This document shows positions 26,252 through 32,663 of a stretch of 64,000 bases of DNA, in pieces. Source of the DNA: Thermoplasmata archaeon (lineage in GTDB: Archaea; Thermoplasmatota; Thermoplasmata; Lutacidiplasmatales; UBA184); NCBI GenBank assembly GCA_027306505.1, contig DAHUZP010000057.1, positions 62,001 through 126,000 on the forward strand. Direction: 5' to 3'. The stretch's first letter is position 1, and every line of letters begins with the position of its first letter. Both the position numbers and the translations under genes were made by a program. The notes below the pieces were generated by a model, which was not told where the DNA came from, did not search any database, and saw nothing but the letters and a program-made list of their open reading frames with translations.

Positions 26252-26889
26252 CGCACGCGCCCCTCGATCTCCTTCGCGCGAAGGAGCGCCGCTTCGCCCC
26301 CGGAAGGATAGGCCTCCCGGTAGCCGCGCACGAAGCGTTGCACAAGCGCTTCACGGTCCGGGCAGAGGGTGTTGAGGTCCTCGGAGACGAGGTGCAGGTC
26401 CACGCCCATCTCCTCGAGGCCCGGAGCGCGGCTCCCCAAAGAGAGGTCGAGCAGGGCCACGTCCCCCTCGCACCAGAGCACGTTGGAGGCGGTGAGGTCC
26501 CCGTGGGAGATCCCGCAGGCGTGCAGGCGGCCGAGCGCGTGTCCCCAGCGCTCGACCTTCGCCCCTCGCTCCTCGTCTCCCGGCGCCGTTCGCTCGAGCA
26601 CTTCCGCGAGCGTGGGGCCCTCCAGGCGCTCGAGCACGAGGGTCGAGGAAGCGAGGTCGAGGTCCAGGACGACCGGCGTACGTACGCCCGCCCGACGCGC
26701 TTCCGCTAGGAGGCGCACCTCGGTCCGCAATCGCTCCTTGCGCAGACGCTGGTCGAGCGCGGGGTGGCGGTAGCCCTTGACCGGGCGGCGCTTGACCAGG
26801 CAGGGAAGGCCGAGGAAGTCTCCCTCGGTCACCACGGCCTCGGCCCCTTCGACCCTCCAGGGGCTAGGGGGGGCCGGCTCGGAGCTCAT
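26242..26889 (-). CDS. bud32: KEOPS complex kinase/ATPase Bud32
   Basis: A 215-residue Bud32/PRPK homologue, the small atypical kinase of KEOPS, which makes N6-threonylcarbamoyl-adenosine at position 37 of ANN-decoding tRNAs. Diagnostic motifs are VKRRPVKGYRHPALDQRLRK (ATP-binding lysine and the family RHP element), ISHGDLTASNVLW (catalytic loop) and LLDLSLGS (Mg-binding Asp). In many archaea it is fused to Kae1; here it stands alone and no kae1 is in the window. It overlaps the upstream agmatinase-family gene by ATGA. Confidence 0.93.
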   Translation of the reverse strand: MSSEPAPPSPWRVEGAEAVVTEGDFLGLPCLVKRRPVKGYRHPALDQRLRKERLRTEVRLLAEARRAGVRTPVVLDLDLASSTLVLERLEGPTLAEVLERTAPGDEERGAKVERWGHALGRLHACGISHGDLTASNVLWCEGDVALLDLSLGSRAPGLEEMGVDLHLVSEDLNTLCPDREALVQRFVRGYREAYPSGGEAALLRAKEIEGRVRYA

Positions 26890-27770
26890 CGTCGTGCGGG
26901 TCCCAGCTTCTGGTGGTGGGCCTCCACGCGAAGGATCGCTTCCCGGGCCAGGCGGGCGGCGAGGGCGCTCGTGTTCCCCTGGTCCCAGGGCGGGGAGACC
27001 TCCATGATGTCCAGTCCGACCAGCCGGTCGGCTGTCGCGTCGATGATGTGCTTCACGTCGAACGGGCTCATCCCGAACGGCTCGGGGGTACCCGTCGCCG
27101 GAGCGTAGGCGGGGTCGATGCCGTCGATGTCGAGGGAGATGTAGATCTTCTCCGTCCCCAGGAGCTCCACCGCCTTCGAGAGGACCATCTGGATGCCGTC
27201 GCGGTGGAGGTCGAAGCTCGAGAAGAAGCGCATGCCGATCTTGTCGTTGTCCTCCTTCTCATCTCGCCCGATGGAGCGCACGCCCAGGACCACCACCTTG
27301 CTCGCTCCCAGGCGGTCCACCATGCGCCGTGCCGAGCAGGCGTGGCTGCGTCGGTCACCGAGATAGCTCTCGCGGAAGTCCAGGTGAGCGTCCAGGTAGA
27401 GGACGCCGAGCGATTCGTTCCGGGGGGCACCCTCCACGACCGGGGCGGCGCAGGCGTGGTCGCCCCCGAAGGTGATGAGGAACTTCTCCTCTTCCCAGAG
27501 CGGGGCGACGACCTCTCGGACCCCCTTCGCCATGTCCTCCGCGCTCCCGTACTCCTCGGTGTTCCCGAGGTCGTGGATCGGGACGTCGGCCAGGTCGATC
27601 CCGGTCTCGAAGTTGTAGGTCTCGAAGTTCCAGGAGTGCTGCCGGATCGCGTCCGGGCCGAAGCGTGCCCCGGGGCGGAAGGAGGTGGTGCGGTCGAACG
27701 GGACGCCCAGGACCACGTACCGGGCCTCTTTCAGACTGGCGTTCGCATCGGCGAAGGTGGGGAGCTGCAT
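26886..27770 (-). CDS. agmatinase / ureohydrolase family protein
   Basis: A 294-residue ureohydrolase with the full binuclear manganese site: ITFGGDHACAAP, LYLDAHLDFRESYLG and YISLDIDGIDPAYAPATG. Arginase-family enzymes split a guanidino group to release urea. Close archaeal relatives are agmatinases that produce putrescine for polyamine synthesis, so that is the likely activity. It is translationally coupled to bud32. A gaggtggg stretch in the predicted leader could be a ribosome-binding site. Confidence 0.88.
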   Translation of the reverse strand: MQLPTFADANASLKEARYVVLGVPFDRTTSFRPGARFGPDAIRQHSWNFETYNFETGIDLADVPIHDLGNTEEYGSAEDMAKGVREVVAPLWEEEKFLITFGGDHACAAPVVEGAPRNESLGVLYLDAHLDFRESYLGDRRSHACSARRMVDRLGASKVVVLGVRSIGRDEKEDNDKIGMRFFSSFDLHRDGIQMVLSKAVELLGTEKIYISLDIDGIDPAYAPATGTPEPFGMSPFDVKHIIDATADRLVGLDIMEVSPPWDQGNTSALAARLAREAILRVEAHHQKLGPARR

Positions 27771-27806
27771 CGTACTTCCGTCGACCCACCTCTGGCAGTC
27801 CCCCTG

Positions 27807-27816
27807 GCGTTTAAGC
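27807..27816 (-). promoter_or_regulatory. TATA-like box for the agmatinase-family gene
   Basis: The minus strand reads gcttaaacgc, about 42 bases before the ATG at 27770, leaving a leader of about 15 bases. Confidence 0.4.
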
Positions 27817-27819
27817 TGT

Positions 27820-28185
27820 CGGAGCGCCGGTGGGGACGGCGGGGACCTCCGGTCCTCCCGTTCGTCACCTTCCGCGGGTGCTCACTGGATGGTGGCCACA
27901 ATCTGCTGGACCATCGCGAGGTCCGCCGGGTCCTGCTAGCTCAGCCAAAGGTAGTGAGGCGCTGGGACCTCGAGGACCTTCCCCTGGACCTGGACCTCCT
28001 CGCCTTCAACGTCATGGGCGACGAGGTCGATCTCGCCCCCCCCAGAGCCCCAGGCGGCCCGAGCCAAGCCAGGAGGCGCGGAGGGTGGGTCAGGCGAGGT
28101 ACCCGCAAGCCACTTCGGGGGCCACAGGCAGGCGACGTTCGGAGCGCGCGGTCGTCTCCTCCACGCGGGGGAATTCGACGTTCAT
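27820..28185 (-). pseudogene. decayed SRPBCC/AHSA1-type protein paired with ArsR regulator
   Basis: The reading begins at an ATG that overlaps the ArsR stop (ATGA) and runs MNVEFPRVEETTARSERRLPVAPE, an SRPBCC-style opening. It then meets a TGA at 28090-28092. The same frame continues as PTLRASWLGSGRLGLWGG up to an eight-base C tract (28036-28043 on the plus strand). There the frame shifts, and EIDLVAHDVEGEEVQVQG and VLEVPAPHYLWLS follow. A TAG at 27936-27938 sits where a Trp codon would complete LSWQDPAD, and another TGA lies at 27882-27884. Two frames and three stops within one recognisable family pattern indicate a gene lost to mutation. The 3' limit is approximate. Confidence 0.7.
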
Positions 28186-28505
28186 GAGACGGTCCCTCCC
28201 TTGGGGAGGCGCTTTCGCACCTCGCGCTCGAGCGCCCGGAGCCTGCGGTCCCAGGACCCTCGTGTGCGGGCGAGCCACTCCTCGGTCTCGCGGAATCCCG
28301 CGGGGTTGATGCGATAGACCCGAAGCTGCGCTTCGCGCCTCACCTCGACGAGGCCGCTCTCCCGTAGCCGTCGAAGGTGCTGGGAGACCGCAGGCTGGCT
28401 CACGTCGAAGCACTCGACGAGCTCCCCGGCCGAGCGCTCCCGTTCGGCGAGCAGTTCCAGGATCCTTCGGCGCGTCGGGTCCGAGAGCGCCTCAAAGGCC
28501 ATCAT
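28182..28505 (-). CDS. ArsR-family winged-helix transcriptional regulator
   Basis: A 107-residue winged-helix repressor. DPTRRRILELLAERERSAGEL leads into the recognition helix SQPAVSQHLRRLRESGLV and the wing VRREAQLRVYRINP. There is no obvious cysteine metal site. It belongs to the subgroup commonly encoded just upstream of an SRPBCC/AHSA1 protein, and the remnant of that partner overlaps its stop codon. Autoregulation is likely because an AT-rich inverted repeat overlaps its own TATA region. Confidence 0.88.
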   Translation of the reverse strand: MMAFEALSDPTRRRILELLAERERSAGELVECFDVSQPAVSQHLRRLRESGLVEVRREAQLRVYRINPAGFRETEEWLARTRGSWDRRLRALEREVRKRLPKGGTVS

Positions 28506-28529
28506 CGGCCTGTATAATGATGAGCTAAT

Positions 28530-28545
28530 ATAAGTGTATTCTTAT
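28530..28545. promoter_or_regulatory. candidate ArsR operator overlapping its promoter
   Basis: ataag-N6-cttat is a perfect inverted repeat inside a 45-base AT-rich island (28510-28550) that is sharply unlike its GC-rich surroundings. It begins 25 bases upstream of the arsR ATG and overlaps the minus-strand TATA-like sequence ttatatta. This is the expected place for a self-repressing operator. Confidence 0.45.
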
Positions 28546-28578
28546 CTCTCACCTTTGGCGTCCACGTTGGGGTATCGG

Positions 28579-28586
28579 CTTTTAAG
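28579..28586 (+). promoter_or_regulatory. TATA-like box for enoyl-CoA hydratase
   Basis: cttttaag is centred about 45 bases before the ATG at 28628. The short predicted leader contains ccaggtgg as a possible ribosome-binding site. Confidence 0.45.
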
Positions 28587-28627
28587 GCCGGTCCCGATAC
28601 GGCGGACGCCCACCCAGGTGGTCGAAC

Positions 28628-29428
28628 ATGACCTACGAACACGTCAACGTGAAGAAGGAGGAGGATGGCGTCGTCATCCTCTCGCTCAAGAACCCCCCGA
28701 TGAACGCGCTGTCCACCAGCCTCGTGAAGGAGCTGGGCGAGGCGATCAAGGAGATCGCGGCCGACCGGACGAACCGCGCTGTCGTCCTCACGGGCGAGGG
28801 CCAGTACTTCTGTGTCGGGGCCGACGTGAAGGAGATGGCCGCGATGGCCATGTCCGGCAACTTCGTCGAGGAGGCACCCAAGGTGGTCGCGAAGGGCCAT
28901 GAGGTCTTCAGCTCCCTGGAGTCGATGCCCCAACCGGTCATCGCCGCCCTCAACGGGATGGCGCTGGGCGGCGGGCTCGAGCTCGCGATCTCCGCGGACA
29001 TCCGTATCGCGGGGGACTCGACGAAGCTCGGCGCCCCAGAGGTCACCCTGGGGCTCATCCCCGCCTACGGCGGGACGCAGAGGCTCCCGCGCCTGGTGGG
29101 GCTCGCGAAGGCGAACGAGCTCATCATGACGGGCAGCATGATCCCGGGACCGGAAGCCCTCAGGATCGGCCTCGTCAACAAGGTCGTCCCGGCCGGGCAG
29201 GAGCTCCGGGCCGCGCGTGACCTCGCCCACACCATCGGGGCGAAGTGCTCCCCTCCCGCGGTCGCGGCCGCCAAGTCCTCGATCCGCCAGGGGCTTTCGA
29301 AGCCCCTCCAGGAGGGCCTCAAGGCCGAGGCCGAGATCTTCCAGAAGCAGGTGCTGACCTCGGAGGACCTCGCCGAGGGGATCACCGCGTTCAGCGAGAA
29401 GCGCCCACCGAAGTACAAGGGGAAGTAG
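28628..29428 (+). CDS. enoyl-CoA hydratase (crotonase family)
   Basis: A 266-residue crotonase that hydrates trans-2-enoyl-CoA in beta-oxidation. The oxyanion-hole segments are YFCVGADVKEM and ALNGMALGGGLELAISADIR. Both catalytic glutamates are present: one in GGGLELA and one in GAPEVTLGLIPAYGGTQRL. The C-terminal FSEKRPPKYKGK is typical. An acyl-CoA dehydrogenase follows 22 bases downstream, so two consecutive oxidation steps share a transcript. Confidence 0.93.
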   Translation: MTYEHVNVKKEEDGVVILSLKNPPMNALSTSLVKELGEAIKEIAADRTNRAVVLTGEGQYFCVGADVKEMAAMAMSGNFVEEAPKVVAKGHEVFSSLESMPQPVIAALNGMALGGGLELAISADIRIAGDSTKLGAPEVTLGLIPAYGGTQRLPRLVGLAKANELIMTGSMIPGPEALRIGLVNKVVPAGQELRAARDLAHTIGAKCSPPAVAAAKSSIRQGLSKPLQEGLKAEAEIFQKQVLTSEDLAEGITAFSEKRPPKYKGK

Positions 29429-29450
29429 GCCCTACCGGAGCAGTTCCCCC

Positions 29451-30692
29451 ATGGCGATCGCAACGGAGTCCCCGATGGAGCACGGCGTCCCGACCATCCA
29501 GATGAAGTTCACCGAGGAGCAGAACGCGCTACGGGACACGGTCGCGAAGTTCGCGAGCGAGGAGATGGCCCCGGTCCTCGAGGAGATGGACGAGAAGGAG
29601 GAGTTCCCGGTCAGGACCGTCCAGCGCATGAAGGAGCTCGGGTTCTTCGGCGTCCCGATTCCGGAGGAGTACGGGGGCCTCGGCATGGGGAAGATCGGCT
29701 ACGCCATCATGCTCGAGGAGATCTCGAAGTACGATGCGTCGCACCCTGCGATCCTAGGCGCCCACACCTCCCTCGGCATGTCGCCGCTCCTCTACTACGG
29801 CACGGAGGAGCAGAAGCAGAAGTTCCTGGTCCCGGCCGCGAAGGGCGAGAAGCTCATGGCCTTCTCCCTAACCGAGCCCCACAGCGGCTCAGACTCGGGC
29901 TCGCTCAAGACCGAGGCGAAGGAGGAGGGGGACTACTGGGTCCTCAACGGCAACAAGATCTACGTCACCAACGGCAAGGAGGCCGACCAGATCGTGGTGA
30001 TGGCCGCGAACGACCTCAACCTGGGCTCGAACGGAGGCATCACCGCCTTCCTGGTCGAGAAGGGCACGAAGGGGTTCACGGTGGGCCGGTGCGAGAAGAA
30101 GATGGGGCTGCACGGCACGAGCACGGCCGAGCTCATCTTCGATAACTGCGCGGTCCCCAAGGCGAACATCATCGGAGGGGTCGGCAAGGGCTTCTACGTC
30201 GCCATGACCGCGCTCGATGTGGGCCGGGTCTCCCTCGGCGCGGGTTCCTGCGGAGGGATCTGGGGCGCGCTCAACGTCGCGCTCAACTACGCGAACAACC
30301 GCATGCAGTTCGACGCGCCGATCGTCCAGTACCAGGCGATCCAGTTCAAGCTCGCCGACATGGCGATGCACCTGCATGCCCTGCGCACCATGGTCTACCA
30401 GGCGGCCGCCTTCCAGGACTCGATGGGCTACGACCCGAAGAAGTGGTCCCGGACCGACCGGCTGAAGAAGTCCCGCGACAGCGCGGTGATCAAGTGCCTG
30501 GGCAGCGAGTGGGCCTCCCGCGCGGTCAGCGAAGCGCTCCAGATCCACGGCGGGATTGGCTACATCCGGGGGACCCCCATCGAGCGGGCCTACCGGGACG
30601 CGCGGATCAGTGAGATCTTCGAGGGGACCAACGAGGTCCAGCGGATGATCATCGCGGGCGACCTGATCGCCCGCGGCGGCTTCGTTCCCTGA
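29451..30692 (+). CDS. acyl-CoA dehydrogenase
   Basis: A 413-residue acyl-CoA dehydrogenase and the second in the window. Landmarks are MAFSLTEPHSGSDSGSLKT, NGNKIYVTNGKEADQIVV, GLHGTSTAELIFDNCAVP, IHGGIGYIRGTPIERAYRDAR and the catalytic glutamate in IFEGTNEVQR. Compared with the paralogue at 16290 it has an insertion near YDPKKWSRTDRLKKSRDS and a 17-residue N-terminal lead, so the start could also be the ATG at 29502. It probably serves a different chain length or branched substrate and uses the EtfAB encoded at 17458-19256. Confidence 0.94.
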   Translation: MAIATESPMEHGVPTIQMKFTEEQNALRDTVAKFASEEMAPVLEEMDEKEEFPVRTVQRMKELGFFGVPIPEEYGGLGMGKIGYAIMLEEISKYDASHPAILGAHTSLGMSPLLYYGTEEQKQKFLVPAAKGEKLMAFSLTEPHSGSDSGSLKTEAKEEGDYWVLNGNKIYVTNGKEADQIVVMAANDLNLGSNGGITAFLVEKGTKGFTVGRCEKKMGLHGTSTAELIFDNCAVPKANIIGGVGKGFYVAMTALDVGRVSLGAGSCGGIWGALNVALNYANNRMQFDAPIVQYQAIQFKLADMAMHLHALRTMVYQAAAFQDSMGYDPKKWSRTDRLKKSRDSAVIKCLGSEWASRAVSEALQIHGGIGYIRGTPIERAYRDARISEIFEGTNEVQRMIIAGDLIARGGFVP

Positions 30693-30706
30693 GCAACCCC
30701 ACGTCC

Positions 30707-30748
30707 TTCGAGGGGCGCGAGCGCTTCGGCAGCGCTCCGCCTCTCGAG
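30707..30748. terminator. long hairpin between convergent fatty-acid genes
   Basis: The arms 30709-30724 and 30732-30746 pair over 15 base pairs with one bulged C and one G-U pair, around a seven-base loop ttcggca; one or two flanking pairs extend it. It lies in the 98-base gap between the acyl-CoA dehydrogenase and the converging acyl-CoA ligase, so it could mark or protect both 3' ends. There is no U-tract. Confidence 0.5.
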
Positions 30749-30790
30749 TCGCTCCCCGCTCCGACCATGGGCGGCCATAGGGCCCGCGCT

Positions 30791-32518
30791 CTATGCCGCC
30801 TTGGCTTGGGCGGTGGGGGCCTGCGCCGCGGAGGGCTTGGGCGAGGGTCCTTCCCGGAGCTCTCGCCTTAGCACCTTTCCCACCAGCGTCTTGGGCAGCG
30901 ACTCGCGGAACTCGACCGACCGCGGCGCCTTGAAGTGGGCGATGTGGCCCTTGACGAACTCGATGACCTCCTTCTCGGTGAGGTGGGTGCCGGGCTTCGC
31001 GACCACGAAGGCCTTCACGACCTCGCCCAAGGTGTCGTGGGGGATCCCGATGACCGCCGCCTCCGCGATGTTGGGGTGCTTGTAGAGGACCTCCTCCACC
31101 TCGCGGGGATAGACGTTGAACCCGCCCACCAGGATGAGGTCCTTCTTGCGATCGACGATGTAGGAGTAGCCGTCCGGGTCCATCCTCGCGATGTCCCCCG
31201 TCACGAGCCAGCCGTTGCGGAGGACGTCCGCCGTCTCCTCCGGGCGGTTCCAGTAGCCCAGCATGACCTGGGGTCCGCGCAAGGCGAGCTCGCCTTCCTC
31301 TCCCGGAGGCATCTCCTTCGTCGGGTCGTTCGGGTCGATGAGCTTCACATCGGTCGAAGGCAAGGGAAGCCCGATCGACCCGATCTTCTTCTTTCCCGTG
31401 ACCGGGTTGGCGTGCGTCGCCGGGGAGGCCTCCGACAGCCCGTACCCCTCGATCAAGTTGGCGCCCGTAAGCTGCTCGAACTTCTTCCAGACCTCGACGG
31501 GGAGGGGGGCGGAACCGCTCAGGCAGATCTTCATGCCCCGCAGGTCGGTCTTCCCTGCGTCCGGGTGGTTGCAGACCGCGGCGTAGAGCGCGGGCACCCC
31601 GGGAAGCTGGGTCGGGCGGTAGGTGGTGAGGAACTTGAGCAGCGACCCCGGCTCCGGTCGGTCGGGGTTGACCACGAGGGTCGCCCCGTAGAAGAGCGGG
31701 AAGTTCATCGCGACGGTCATCCCGTACACATGGAAGAACGGGATGAGGGCGAGCACGACCTCCTCCCCGTCGGTCGCTCCCATGAACCAGGCGCGGGCCT
31801 GGATCGCGTTCGCGACCAGGTTGCGGTGGGTGAGCATCGCGGCCTTGGGCCGCCCGGTCGTACCCCCGGTGTACTGGAAGACCGCGACGTCCGTCGCCGG
31901 CACGATCGAAGCGGCGGCGACCTTGACCTCGGAGCGGCGCAGGTTGCGGAACCGCAGGAAGGGGAACTTGGAAGGGAGGCTCGGGTCGAAGCCCTTCTTC
32001 TTGAGCCGACCGTTGACCACCAGGCTCGGGATGAAGGTGGCCTCCTCCTTGAGCCGACCCACTATGACGATGGGGTGGTCGATGCGGTCCCAGACCTCCT
32101 CCAGCTTGTGGGAGAGGAAGTCCAGGGTCACGATGGCCTTGGCCTGGGAGTCCTTGAGCGGGAACACGAGGTCGTCCCCCAGGTAGAGTGGGCTCACCTG
32201 CACGATGGTGAGCCCCAGCCGGAGCGCGGCGTAGTAGGCGATGATGTACTGCGGGCAGTTGGGGAGGAAGAGTGCGAGGCGATCGCCCTTCTTCAGCCCG
32301 GCCTCGGAGAGGCCGCCAGAGAAGCGCTCGATCTCGTCCCAGAGCTCGGTGAAGGTCCAGCGCTTGTGGTGGCCGGGGGCGAGAGCGAAGATCAACGCGT
32401 CACGGGCGGGCCATTTCCGGACCGCTTCCTGGAGCATCTCCGTGACGGAGAGCTTGGGAATGTCGACCTCGGCGGGTATCCCCTTGGGGTAGGAGGCGGT
32501 CCAGGGATGCGGGTCCAT
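30791..32518 (-). CDS. long-chain acyl-CoA ligase (AMP-forming)
   Basis: A 575-residue adenylate-forming enzyme that activates fatty acids with ATP and CoA. Motifs in order: P-loop-like YTGGTTGRPKAAMLTHRN, the A5 region EGYGLSEASPATHANP, LVTGDIARMDPDGYSYIVDRKKDLI (A7/A8 hinge) and the catalytic lysine region SLPKTLVGKVLRREL near the C-terminus. A short Ala-rich tail follows. A TATA-like box lies about 31 bases before the ATG. It converges on the beta-oxidation pair at 28628-30692 and supplies its substrate. Confidence 0.94.
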   Translation of the reverse strand: MDPHPWTASYPKGIPAEVDIPKLSVTEMLQEAVRKWPARDALIFALAPGHHKRWTFTELWDEIERFSGGLSEAGLKKGDRLALFLPNCPQYIIAYYAALRLGLTIVQVSPLYLGDDLVFPLKDSQAKAIVTLDFLSHKLEEVWDRIDHPIVIVGRLKEEATFIPSLVVNGRLKKKGFDPSLPSKFPFLRFRNLRRSEVKVAAASIVPATDVAVFQYTGGTTGRPKAAMLTHRNLVANAIQARAWFMGATDGEEVVLALIPFFHVYGMTVAMNFPLFYGATLVVNPDRPEPGSLLKFLTTYRPTQLPGVPALYAAVCNHPDAGKTDLRGMKICLSGSAPLPVEVWKKFEQLTGANLIEGYGLSEASPATHANPVTGKKKIGSIGLPLPSTDVKLIDPNDPTKEMPPGEEGELALRGPQVMLGYWNRPEETADVLRNGWLVTGDIARMDPDGYSYIVDRKKDLILVGGFNVYPREVEEVLYKHPNIAEAAVIGIPHDTLGEVVKAFVVAKPGTHLTEKEVIEFVKGHIAHFKAPRSVEFRESLPKTLVGKVLRRELREGPSPKPSAAQAPTAQAKAA

Positions 32519-32545
32519 GCTACGGGCCCCCGGAAAGGCCCACCC

Positions 32546-32553
32546 CTATGAAC
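32546..32553 (-). promoter_or_regulatory. TATA-like box for the acyl-CoA ligase
   Basis: The minus strand reads gttcatag, centred about 31 bases upstream of the ATG at 32518. Confidence 0.35.
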
Positions 32554-32631
32554 GTTGGGTCTCGTGGGAATGCGCATCCATCGCGTGTCGAGGGGGACCC
32601 CGTGGGAGGGGAAGCGTCGGGGAGAGGTGGG

Positions 32632-32637
32632 ATTATA
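32632..32637 (+). promoter_or_regulatory. TATA-like box for the Kelch/PKD surface protein
   Basis: attata is centred about 29 bases before the ATG at 32664. This selects that ATG over the in-frame ATG at 32517, which lies upstream of the box. Confidence 0.5.
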
Positions 32638-32663
32638 GGTGGGACCCTTCGCTCCAGCCCGGG

